The translations under genes were made by a program, and so were the position numbers. From contig JAFQAM010000122.1 in assembly GCA_017416885.1 (NCBI GenBank), positions 1 to 13,379 on the forward strand: 13,379 bases of DNA. The letters are read 5' to 3'. Numbering within the stretch: the stretch's first letter is position 1; each line of letters opens with the position of its first letter. This DNA is from Clostridia bacterium (GTDB lineage Bacteria; Bacillota; Clostridia; Oscillospirales; CAG-272). The notes below the pieces were generated by a model. That model saw only the letters and a list, made by a program, of their open reading frames with translations. It did not search any database and had not been told where the DNA came from. Shown here piece by piece: positions 1-5,830 of this stretch.

Positions 1-576
1 ACATCGTTTTTTGATGTAAAATCATACACAGAGTATGAAGAAATCGCATCAACAAGAGACGATGCGGCAGGCGAATCCTTTGATAAGGTGGGCAGAGTTA
101 TGGGGCTTCCCTATCCGGGCGGTCACGCAATGGACATTTTAGCCACACAGGGTGACGGATTTTCAATAAAATTCCCTTCTCCTGCAATCAACGGAGAGAC
201 TCTTGACTTTTCATTCAGCGGTCTGAAAACCGCGGTTATTAATTATCTGAATACTAAAAGCCAAAAGGGAGAGGAAATTAACAAGGCTGATGTTGCCGCT
301 TCCTTTACGCATACTGTTGTTGATGCTATTAAAAGCAAGGTTGAGTTAGCATTTAAGAAAACAGGCTACAAGTGTATCGTTTTAGCAGGCGGTGTCAGCG
401 CAAATACCCATATAAGAAAAGGTATTGAAGAGGTATGCAAAAAATACAAGGCGAAATTCTATGCGCCTGAAATATCATTATGCGGAGATAACGCCGCTAT
501 GATTGGCGCGCAGGGATATTATGAGCTTTTAAGCGGAAATATAGCAGACGAAGGATTGAATGCTTTTCCGAGCTAA
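1..576 (+). CDS. tsaD: tRNA N6-threonylcarbamoyladenosine transferase TsaD, C-terminal part
   Basis: The reading frame is open from base 1, so the gene runs in from outside the window; 191 residues remain of a protein usually near 340. TsaD transfers threonylcarbamoyl from TC-AMP to A37 of ANN-decoding tRNAs, working with TsaB and TsaE in the cytoplasm. Visible family motifs, numbered from base 1, are DDAAGESFDKV (about 20-30), GLPYPGG (about 35-41), SGLKT (about 72-76), GGVSAN (130-135) and CGDNAAMIG (161-169). The Asp of the last motif matches the metal-binding Asp of the ASKHA fold. The HxxxH metal motif lies upstream of the window. An internal GTG at 88 is not the true start, because conserved sequence precedes it in frame. 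The stop is a TAA at 574-576, directly followed by a repeat array. Confidence 0.96.
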   Translation, partial: TSFFDVKSYTEYEEIASTRDDAAGESFDKVGRVMGLPYPGGHAMDILATQGDGFSIKFPSPAINGETLDFSFSGLKTAVINYLNTKSQKGEEINKADVAASFTHTVVDAIKSKVELAFKKTGYKCIVLAGGVSANTHIRKGIEEVCKKYKAKFYAPEISLCGDNAAMIGAQGYYELLSGNIADEGLNAFPS

Positions 577-702
577 AGCGATATTTTTATAATTTATCTG
601 CTTCGCAGTCGATATATTTTCGCTATGCGAAAATTCGATATTTGATGTTGGCAATCGATATAATTGGCTACGCAAATTTCGATATATTTACGCAAGCGTA
701 AA
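577..702. repeat. Linker-hairpin array A (linker TCGATAT)
   Basis: The gap between tsaD and dnaD holds a repeated linker TCGATAT at 609-615, 635-641, 655-661 and 679-685, with a degenerate GCGATAT at 578-584. Between the copies lie unrelated short palindromes: CTGC-ttc-GCAG (598-608), TTTTCGC-tat-GCGAAAA (617-633), a weak TTG..CAA (642-654), ATTGGC-tac-GCAAAT with one mismatch (664-677), and TTTACGC-aa-GCGTAAA (687-702). Linker orientation is constant. The last palindrome ends on the A of an ATG at 702, just before the dnaD ribosome binding site. I see no clear promoter here, so dnaD may be read through from tsaD. Confidence 0.85.
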
Positions 703-719
703 TGAGAAAGAGGACAAAT

Positions 720-1658
720 ATGAAATTAGAAATAAAATACTCAGGAAGCATACTAAATCTGCCGTCCCGTGTGGCTGATTTAGCGCCCACTGTAAGTAAA
801 GAGGACTTACAGGTTATTATTTCGCTTTTTGGTTATATGGAATACTTTAATAATTTTGAAAGCGCTATTCCGCAGATTGCCGAAAAGCTGACAATAAGCT
901 GTGAGGATGTAAGAGCCTCATTGCAATTCTGGGCGAAGGCGGGAGTTTTAAATATAGACGGGCTTAATGAATTTGAAAGCAAAATGATAACAGAGACAAC
1001 ACAAAACAGTGTTCCCTCTTATACAGGAAATCAAATTCAAGCATACATAGAAAAAAATAAGAAAATGGGCGAGCTTTTTGAGGAGTGTCAAAGTGTTCTT
1101 GGCAAGGTTTTCAACAAGCACGACTATGATAATGTTATTTATTTAAAGGAAAATTACAAGTTCAGCAGCGCGTATATTCTTTTGCTTCTTGCCCACTGTG
1201 TTGATATCGGTAAATCAAATTGGGCATATGTGAGAAAGCTTGCAAGTGAATTTTACGATAACGGAATTTCTACATATAATAAATTAGAAAAGCATTTTGC
1301 CGACAGAAAGAACGAAAAAACCCTTGAATATAAAATCAGAAAGCTTTTCGGTATAGGCGAAAGAGAGTTTATTAAAACCGAAAAAGCTGTTTTTGAAAAG
1401 TGGATTAAGGCGGGGATTGATTTTGAAATCATTGAGCTTGCTTATGAAATTACCATAGAAAAGACACAAAAGGCATCACCAAGATATGCTGACAAGATAA
1501 TTGACAATTGGATATCTAACGGAATAAAAACAGCTGAGGAAGCAAGAAATGCGCAATCGCAATACAAGGCTAAGCAAAAGGCCGAAACCTTTGACGCTGA
1601 TGACTTTTTTGAGGCGGCGCTTAAGCGCTCATACAGTGATACGGAGGACGATGATTAA
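720..1658 (+). CDS. dnaD: DnaD-domain replication initiation protein
   Basis: This encodes a 312-residue cytoplasmic primosome protein that in Bacillota acts with DnaB and DnaI to help load the replicative helicase at origins and stalled forks. The N-terminal ~85 residues look like the winged-helix oligomerisation domain. Two DnaD/DnaB_2-like helical domains seem to follow, at about 115-195 and 205-285. The second carries the family's Y-x7-W-x3-GI signature at Y256, W264, G268 and I269. The C-terminus is acidic (DTEDDD). I chose the ATG at 720 because AAAGAGGA sits 5 nt upstream. An in-frame ATG at 702 lies inside a repeat hairpin and has no ribosome binding site. The stop codon overlaps the next start (TAATG), so the two genes are translationally coupled. 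The symbol is by family; orthology to B. subtilis dnaD versus dnaB was not tested. Confidence 0.88.
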   Translation: MKLEIKYSGSILNLPSRVADLAPTVSKEDLQVIISLFGYMEYFNNFESAIPQIAEKLTISCEDVRASLQFWAKAGVLNIDGLNEFESKMITETTQNSVPSYTGNQIQAYIEKNKKMGELFEECQSVLGKVFNKHDYDNVIYLKENYKFSSAYILLLLAHCVDIGKSNWAYVRKLASEFYDNGISTYNKLEKHFADRKNEKTLEYKIRKLFGIGEREFIKTEKAVFEKWIKAGIDFEIIELAYEITIEKTQKASPRYADKIIDNWISNGIKTAEEARNAQSQYKAKQKAETFDADDFFEAALKRSYSDTEDDD

Positions 1659-2623
1659 TGGGCTATTCTAAAAAGAATGTAAACTCGGTATATGAGGACT
1701 TCGAAAGAATTCGCGATGAAAATAAAGCTCAGGCAGAAAGCAGGCTTTTTGAGGTGTACGCAAAATGCCCTGAAATAAAAGCTATTGACAAGGAGCTTTC
1801 CCGCGTAGGTCTTGATATTTTCGGCGCTACTATGATGGGCAAGGAGGGTCTTGAAAAAAGACTTAATGAGCTTCAGGAAAAGAATGAGCTTTTACAGCAA
1901 AGAAGAATAGAGCTTCTTCGCGATATGGGATATGACGCTGACTACACGGATATAAAATACAACTGTCCATTATGTATGGATACAGGCTATCAAGGCGCAA
2001 AAATGTGTCAATGCTTAAAAACCGCACTTACCTTAAAGGGATATGAAAGCTCAGGCATATTAAATTTACTAAAATCACAGAGCTTTGAAAGCTTCTCTAT
2101 TGATGTTTATCCACAGGAATGTCAAAGTATAATGCAGAAAAACTACAAAAAGCTACATAAATTTGCAGAGAATTTTGAGACTAACAAGGAGTTTTTCTTG
2201 CTTGCAGGTGGCACAGGCTTAGGTAAAACACATCTTTCCACCTCTGTGGCGAAGGTGCTTATTGAAAAGGGCTACGATGTAGTTTATGAAATTGCGCAAA
2301 ATATCTTTTCCGATTTTGATACCGACAGATTTAGAGACAGATATAGCGACAGTGAGCTGCTCTCGGAAAAATACCTTGATTGCGACCTTCTTATTATTGA
2401 TGATTTAGGCACTGAAATTGTAACAAATTATACAGTTTCCTACCTATATAATATAATCAATACAAGAATTAACAAAAAGCTTCCTATCATTATCAGCACA
2501 AATCTAAGCGCTAAGGAAATCAAAGCAATGTACCACGAAAGAATTACAAGCCGTCTTTTCGGTGAGTTTACTGTCATTAAATTTGAGGGCTGTGATATAC
2601 GAAAAAAGAAAATAAGCGGATAA
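1658..2623 (+). CDS. dnaI: DnaI/DnaC-like helicase-loader ATPase
   Basis: This encodes a 321-residue AAA+ ATPase, the predicted helicase loader that delivers the DnaB-type hexameric helicase (DnaC in Bacillus) to DNA. The N-terminal ~95 residues are charged and probably coiled (KRLNELQEKNELLQQRR). A Cys cluster C103-x2-C106-x10-C117-x-C119 resembles the zinc site of DnaI's helicase-binding domain. The ATPase core has Walker A GGTGLGKT (184-191), Walker B LLIIDDLG (244-251, D248 and D249), a sensor-1-like IISTN, and an Arg-rich end (ERITSRLFG) that fits the arginine finger of the DnaC/IstB group. It overlaps dnaD by one base, with a GGAGG inside the dnaD end at 1643-1647 as ribosome binding site. 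Pairing with a DnaD gene argues against an IS21 IstB helper. Confidence 0.9.
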   Translation: MGYSKKNVNSVYEDFERIRDENKAQAESRLFEVYAKCPEIKAIDKELSRVGLDIFGATMMGKEGLEKRLNELQEKNELLQQRRIELLRDMGYDADYTDIKYNCPLCMDTGYQGAKMCQCLKTALTLKGYESSGILNLLKSQSFESFSIDVYPQECQSIMQKNYKKLHKFAENFETNKEFFLLAGGTGLGKTHLSTSVAKVLIEKGYDVVYEIAQNIFSDFDTDRFRDRYSDSELLSEKYLDCDLLIIDDLGTEIVTNYTVSYLYNIINTRINKKLPIIISTNLSAKEIKAMYHERITSRLFGEFTVIKFEGCDIRKKKISG

Positions 2624-2627
2624 AAAA

Positions 2628-2680
2628 ACAGAAAAAGAGAGAGCTTTTCGGCTATAAGCCGATTGGCTCTCTCTTCTGTC
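2628..2680. terminator. Bidirectional terminator between convergent genes
   Basis: A long hairpin has outer arms GAGAGAGC (2637-2644) and GCTCTCTC (2666-2673), extended outward by ACAGAA/TTCTGT (2628-2633 and 2674-2679). An inner stem is TCGGCT/AGCCGA (2648-2653 and 2657-2662). The A-run at 2622-2628 becomes a T-tract on the minus strand, so it is strongest for the lipoprotein transcript arriving from the right. The T-rich 2681-2685 is weaker for the dnaD-dnaI transcript. Confidence 0.8.
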
Positions 2681-2715
2681 ATTTTAAGAATCTGCTATTA
2701 TAAAATTTTCACAGC

Positions 2716-3360
2716 TCATTCATAGTAAATCTTTATTTCATCATTGCTTAGAAATTCATAATTCAAATCAATGTATCCATCATATCTTGCTGTGCAAAGG
2801 ATGTTATTATCACTGTCTATTATATATCCTACAAGTCTTATTTCAAATGAGTTATTTTTTGTATCAAAAACATCCTTAGGTATTGTTATTTTTTCACTGC
2901 CGTTATAATTTGTGCTATAATTCATACCTTTTTTACGACGGATTTTGTCAGATGTATATCCATATTTTTCAGCTGATGCTTCTTCTTCACTTATTTCCTT
3001 GATATAATACCAGCCGTCTATATTTCTGTAGTCATCTATATCCTCTGCTGATAAAAAATTAGCTGATTCCGCCCGGCGCGCATAAATAACAAAAACAAGG
3101 TTCAAATGTTTAGCCCCTAAGCCGTGCTGACCTTTAAGGCTTTCATTATTATTTATATCATATAAGCCACAGTAAAAATCAAATGTAACATTGTCCGTTG
3201 TAAATTTATCAGTATCGGCTTTTATGCCTATCATAGGCGCAAAGCCTGAATATATACTGAAAAATGTCCCTGCCTGATATGTTTTCTTTCCGCATCCCGT
3301 CAAGCTGAAAATCAGACATAGAATAATAGCTGTTAAGACAAGAATATATCTCTTTCTCAT
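2716..3360 (-). CDS. Predicted lipoprotein, paralogue 1
   Basis: This encodes 214 residues with a typical lipoprotein signal: basic MRKR, a hydrophobic core, and lipobox LTGC with the acylated Cys at residue 23. The mature protein should sit on the outer face of the membrane. I recognise no catalytic motif and no named family. It is polar, rich in Asp, Asn and Tyr, and likely beta-rich. It is clearly homologous to the next gene at 3536-4183: they share the signal peptide, GKKTYQAG, GIKADTD.F...NVTFD.YCG.Y, YYIKEIS, and C-terminal YEFLS.DEIKI.Y. The ribosome binding site region AAAGAGAGG before the ATG is identical in both copies. No promoter is evident in the 175-bp gap upstream, so it is probably co-transcribed with its paralogue. 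Confidence 0.85.
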   Translation of the reverse strand: MRKRYILVLTAIILCLIFSLTGCGKKTYQAGTFFSIYSGFAPMIGIKADTDKFTTDNVTFDFYCGLYDINNNESLKGQHGLGAKHLNLVFVIYARRAESANFLSAEDIDDYRNIDGWYYIKEISEEEASAEKYGYTSDKIRRKKGMNYSTNYNGSEKITIPKDVFDTKNNSFEIRLVGYIIDSDNNILCTARYDGYIDLNYEFLSNDEIKIYYE

Positions 3361-3383
3361 ATCGGTTCCTCTCTTTCTGTCTT

Positions 3384-3440
3384 TATAAGGGGCTTATATC
3401 CGACCGTTCAAATGCGATTCTCACACTTTTGTCAAAGTGT
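3384..3440. repeat. Two small palindromes in the gap between the lipoprotein genes
   Basis: The 175-bp gap contains TATAAG-ggg-CTTATA (3384-3398) and ACACTTT-tgtc-AAAGTGT (3423-3440). Neither is followed by a T-run on the minus strand, so they do not look like terminators. They resemble single units of the linker-hairpin arrays elsewhere in the window, but no repeated linker is visible. They may simply be transcript structure. Confidence 0.4.
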
Positions 3441-3535
3441 AAATTCTTCGATAGCCCCCGTTGAAGCGCCGCTTGTTATTGCATGTTTATTTTATGTTGC
3501 TTCTCTGCTTAGCCTTTCTTGAATCTACTGTCGTC

Positions 3536-4183
3536 TTACTCATAAATATTAAATTTATAGTGAATCTTTATTTCATCCTTGCTTAGAAATTCATATTTTA
3601 ATGTAATGCTTGCTACATCATCTGATATTATATATGCATTGTTTTCTTGGTCCTTCATAAATACCATCAATCTTATTTCAAATCTGTCATTTTGTGAAAA
3701 AAATACAGTTTCAGGTATTGTTATACTTTCAATGCTATTATAAATAACACCGTCTTCCGGGTACGAGGTATATTCGTATTTTTCACTGAATGCTTCTTTT
3801 TCGCTTATTTCTTTGATTAAATAGTAACCGCTTATATTTTTATAGTCATCTACTGTACCAAACGGTTCATTAGCTCCTTGCTTACGAGCATATATCGCAA
3901 AAACAAGCTCGTAATCTCCCCAAGCATTATATTGACTTCTGGGATTTGATTTCTTTCCGGAATTATATATGTCTGCATTATATATGCCGCAGTATAAATC
4001 AAAGGTGACATTATCCTTTGCGAATGTATCGGTATCGGCTTTTATCCCTATTCTTGGACCTTCTCTAAATAAATTTCTGTGGGAAAATTCTCCTGCCTGA
4101 TAGGTTTTCTTTCCGCATCCCGTTAAGCTAAAAATCAGGCATAGAATAATCGCTACGATGACAAGAATATATTTCTTTTTCAT
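3536..4183 (-). CDS. Predicted lipoprotein, paralogue 2
   Basis: This 215-residue protein is homologous to the gene at 2716-3360. It has a lipobox LTGC with Cys23 after a 22-residue signal sequence, so it is predicted to be membrane-anchored and extracytoplasmic. The function is unknown and I see no enzyme motif. At DNA level the stretch from the ribosome binding site through the lipobox is nearly identical between copies, while the middle third differs in sequence and in small insertions (for example a GKKSNPRSQYN segment absent from copy 1). This gene carries the promoter of the pair (4390-4418), a leader of about 200 nt, and a 17-codon upstream ORF whose stop overlaps its ATG. Tandem duplication followed by divergence of the mature domain is the simplest explanation. 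Confidence 0.85.
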   Translation of the reverse strand: MKKKYILVIVAIILCLIFSLTGCGKKTYQAGEFSHRNLFREGPRIGIKADTDTFAKDNVTFDLYCGIYNADIYNSGKKSNPRSQYNAWGDYELVFAIYARKQGANEPFGTVDDYKNISGYYLIKEISEKEAFSEKYEYTSYPEDGVIYNSIESITIPETVFFSQNDRFEIRLMVFMKDQENNAYIISDDVASITLKYEFLSKDEIKIHYKFNIYE

Positions 4184-4233
4184 ATCGGTTCCTCTCTTTC
4201 TTGGATTTTTGCTATTAATTCAATATAATTCAT
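4180..4233 (-). CDS. 17-codon upstream ORF coupled to the lipoprotein gene
   Basis: It starts at an ATG (4233-4231) preceded at a 5-nt spacing by GAGGTGA, a better ribosome binding site than that of the lipoprotein itself. It encodes MNYIELIAKIQEREEPI, and its TGA overlaps the lipoprotein ATG in an ATGA arrangement. It could be a leader peptide setting translational coupling, or the remnant 5' end of a gene displaced when the lipoprotein gene was inserted or duplicated. The homologous gap before paralogue 1 keeps the last six codons but has an in-frame stop upstream and no start. Confidence 0.4.
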   Translation of the reverse strand: MNYIELIAKIQEREEPI

Positions 4234-4389
4234 TGGACTCACCTCTTAAAAATAAAAATAGCACGCAAGAATATCAGTACATTGTATGCACTCTTACGCA
4301 CGATTTATAAATGTTTTTTAGTCTTTTCTCCAAGTGTACTTCACAAATCAATGAGCGTTAGTACATTTCAGGCTTTGATTTCTAATTTT

Positions 4390-4418
4390 ATTGTAGCATA
4401 GCAATACGCATATGTCAA
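4390..4418 (-). promoter_or_regulatory. Sigma-A promoter for the lipoprotein genes
   Basis: On the minus strand there is TTGACA (4418-4413), a 17-nt spacer, then TACAAT (4395-4390). Transcription should start near 4383. That leaves a 5' untranslated region of about 200 nt before the lipoprotein ATG, with the short ORF near its end. I see no riboswitch I can name in 4234-4383. Confidence 0.7.
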
Positions 4419-4466
4419 TACATATTTGCGCTTACATATTTTTTACAAAAATTTTATAAAAAACTA

Positions 4467-4495
4467 TTGACAAAGCGCTATTTATATGTTATAAT
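4467..4495 (+). promoter_or_regulatory. Sigma-A promoter for rplJ-rplL
   Basis: A consensus TTGACA (4467-4472), a 17-nt spacer and a consensus TATAAT (4490-4495) predict a start near 4502, immediately before the L10 leader. A perfect match in both boxes fits a highly expressed ribosomal protein operon. Confidence 0.92.
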
Positions 4496-4502
4496 CTCTA
4501 CG

Positions 4503-4660
4503 CTAATCCAAAGACAGTAGGTCACAGTAATTGCGAAGGCTCCCTACCGAGGAAAAGATTTATATATTTTTAATATGATAATTAATCTTTTTTCGGTACG
4601 GTATAATTACGCTGTTACGAGAAAAGATTTTTCTTTTTGTCTATACTGTCGGAAATATAA
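4503..4660 (+). promoter_or_regulatory. Ribosomal protein L10 leader (autoregulatory mRNA structure)
   Basis: This matches the L10 leader found before rplJ in Bacillota, which binds the L10(L12) complex to repress the operon. GACAGTA (4513-4519) can pair with TACTGTC (4644-4650) to close the structure. GTAGG (4517-4521) can pair with CCTAC (4543-4547) around the kink-turn-like loop. ACCGA plus AAAAGATT (4546-4560) can pair with AATCTTTT plus TCGGT to form a long central hairpin. The overlapping pairings would allow two alternative folds. The motif ccaaagacagtagg and the 3' ctgtcgg are characteristic. Confidence 0.88.
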
Positions 4661-4674
4661 TAGGAGGATATACT

Positions 4675-5184
4675 ATGCCAAGTAATTCAATTCTTGAACA
4701 AAAGAAGGCTGTCGTTGCAGACTTAGTTGAAAAGATTAAGAGAGCGCAAAGCGGTGTTCTTGTTCAATACCAAGGTATCACTGTTGACAATGATACAAAA
4801 ATGCGTGCTGCTTTCCGTAAAGCAGGTATCGACTATATGGTAATTAAAAATACTCTTATCGGTCGTGCTTGTGATGAGGTTGGCTATGGTGCAATTAAGG
4901 ACCAATTAAACGGTATGAGCGCTCTTGCTCTTTCATATGATGATCCTGTTGCTCCTGCTAAGATCGCTAAGGAATACGCAGACAAGGTTGCAACATTTGA
5001 AATCAAGGGTGGCTTCGTTGACAATGCAGTTTGTGACGCAGCTACAGTAAATGCACTTGCTGAAATCCCATCAAAGGAAATTCTTCTTGCAAGATTCTTG
5101 GGAAGCATTCAAGGTCCTATTTCAGGCTTTGCTCGTGCAATCCAAGCAGTTATCGATTCAAAGGGCGAGGCTGCTGCAGAATAA
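4675..5184 (+). CDS. rplJ: 50S ribosomal protein L10
   Basis: This encodes a 169-residue protein (family usually 165-175) that anchors L7/L12 dimers to the L11-binding region of 23S rRNA, forming the stalk that recruits translation GTPases. The N-terminal globular part shows the family pattern KK..V..L..KI..A...VLVQYQGITV, then MR..FRKAG.DY.VIKNTL. The C-terminal ~35 residues (from about 135) form the long helix that binds L7/L12 (FLGSIQGPISGFARAIQAV). The start is fixed by AGGAGG at 4662-4667, 7 nt before the ATG. Expression should be feedback-regulated through the leader just upstream. It forms an operon with rplL after a 72-bp gap. Confidence 0.97.
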   Translation: MPSNSILEQKKAVVADLVEKIKRAQSGVLVQYQGITVDNDTKMRAAFRKAGIDYMVIKNTLIGRACDEVGYGAIKDQLNGMSALALSYDDPVAPAKIAKEYADKVATFEIKGGFVDNAVCDAATVNALAEIPSKEILLARFLGSIQGPISGFARAIQAVIDSKGEAAAE

Positions 5185-5256
5185 GGCTTGCATTTGCCTG
5201 AAAAATGCGGAAAATAATTTAATTAATTTTTATTTAAAATACGGAGGATTTAAATC

Positions 5257-5628
5257 ATGGCTAACGAAAAGATTACAAATATCGTAGAAGAAATCAAAAC
5301 ATTAACTATTCTTGAACTTGCTGACCTTGTAAAGGCAGTTGAAGAGGAATTCGGCGTATCTGCTGCTCCTGTTGCAGTTGCTGGTGCTGCTGTTGCTGCT
5401 GCTCCTGTTGAAGAGAAGACAGAGTTTGATGTAGTACTTAAGGCTGCTGGCGCAAGCAAGCTCAATGTTATCAAGGTTGTTCGTGAGCTTACAGGTCTTG
5501 GACTTAAGGAAGCTAAGGAACTCGTTGAGAGCGCTCCAAAGACAATCAAGGAAGCAGTTTCTAAGGAAACAGCTGAAGACATCGCTAAGCAGCTTAAGGA
5601 TGCTGGCGCTGAAGTTGAAGTTAAATAA
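5257..5628 (+). CDS. rplL: 50S ribosomal protein L7/L12
   Basis: This encodes a 123-residue acidic stalk protein, the usual length. Its C-terminal domain contacts EF-Tu, EF-G, IF2 and RF3. The N-terminal dimerisation domain is about residues 1-33 (IVEEIKTLTILELADLVKAVEEEFGVSA). A flexible Ala/Val/Pro-rich hinge follows at about 34-52. The C-terminal domain starts at EKTEFDVVLKAAG and includes the conserved GLGLKEAKELVE helix. The ribosome binding site GGAGG lies at 5243-5247, 9 nt before the ATG. Strong codon bias (GCT, GTT, AAG) fits high expression. A long bidirectional hairpin ends the operon 13 nt after the stop. Confidence 0.98.
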   Translation: MANEKITNIVEEIKTLTILELADLVKAVEEEFGVSAAPVAVAGAAVAAAPVEEKTEFDVVLKAAGASKLNVIKVVRELTGLGLKEAKELVESAPKTIKEAVSKETAEDIAKQLKDAGAEVEVK

Positions 5629-5641
5629 TTTAACTTGGCAT

Positions 5642-5689
5642 ATTAGCAATAAAAAGACAGTCCACATGGACTGTTTTTTTATTGCTAAT
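5642..5689. terminator. Strong rplJL terminator within a 48-bp palindrome
   Basis: ACAGTCCA (5657-5664) pairs with TGGACTGT (5667-5674) and is followed by seven Ts (5674-5680), a classic intrinsic terminator. The symmetry continues outward: ATTAGCAAT (5642-5650) with five As pairs with Ts and ATTGCTAAT (5681-5689). The A-run makes it work in both directions. Array B begins one base after it. Confidence 0.93.
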
Positions 5690-5690
5690 C

Positions 5691-5775
5691 ATTCCGTAGG
5701 AATGTATATCATCAAGGCGAAGCCTTGTATATCATCACATCATAGATGTGTATATCATCAACCGTAGGTTGTATG
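5691..5775. repeat. Linker-hairpin array B, exact 23-bp period (linker GTATATCATC)
   Basis: Unit starts fall at 5691, 5714, 5737 and 5760. Palindromes are ATTCC-gta-GGAAT (5691-5703), AAGGC-gaa-GCCTT (5714-5726), ACATC-ata-GATGT (5737-5749) and AACC-gta-GGTT (5760-5770). The linker GTATATCATC is identical three times (5704-5713, 5727-5736, 5750-5759), and a partial GTATG follows at 5771-5775. The arms are unrelated in sequence yet perfectly complementary. The flanking linker bases C and G add a sixth pair. It lies between two convergent terminators, so it is probably not in a stable mRNA. Confidence 0.93.
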
Positions 5776-5803
5776 TTTGCAGTGTTCAATTTCAAAAGAA
5801 AAT

Positions 5804-5824
5804 GAGGCGGCTATTTGCCACCTC
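5804..5824 (-). terminator. Terminator of the ADP-ribosylglycohydrolase-family gene
   Basis: GAGGCGGC (5804-5811) and GCCACCTC (5817-5824) form an 8-bp stem with one mismatch, 7 nt beyond the minus-strand stop. On the minus strand it is followed by a T-rich ATTTTCTTTTG. T-richness on the plus side (5826-5834) also allows plus-strand stopping. Confidence 0.75.
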
Positions 5825-5830
5825 ACTTTT

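Noticed and set aside
88..90. GTG at 88 as the start of the first gene
   Set aside because: The conserved TsaD motif DDAAGESFDKV lies upstream in frame, so the gene is truncated by the window edge and does not start here.
1836..1907. Frameshift or separate gene in the N-terminal part of the helicase loader
   Set aside because: The frame is continuous and the charged coiled N-terminus is normal for DnaI-type proteins.
1658..2623. IS21 IstB transposition helper
   Set aside because: There is no IstA or terminal inverted repeats, and it overlaps a DnaD-domain gene, the usual DnaI context.
3423..3440. Promoter for the first lipoprotein at the TTTGACA in this hairpin
   Set aside because: No -10 box lies 15-19 nt downstream; the only TATAAG is about 31 nt away.
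5250..5667. Minus-strand and alternative-frame ORFs across rplL
   Set aside because: They are shadows of the strongly codon-biased rplL gene, without ribosome binding sites or recognisable domains.
5691..5775. CRISPR-like array (regular 23-bp period)
   Set aside because: The repeated element is only 10 bp, the variable parts are 11-13 bp and palindromic, and there are no cas genes nearby.
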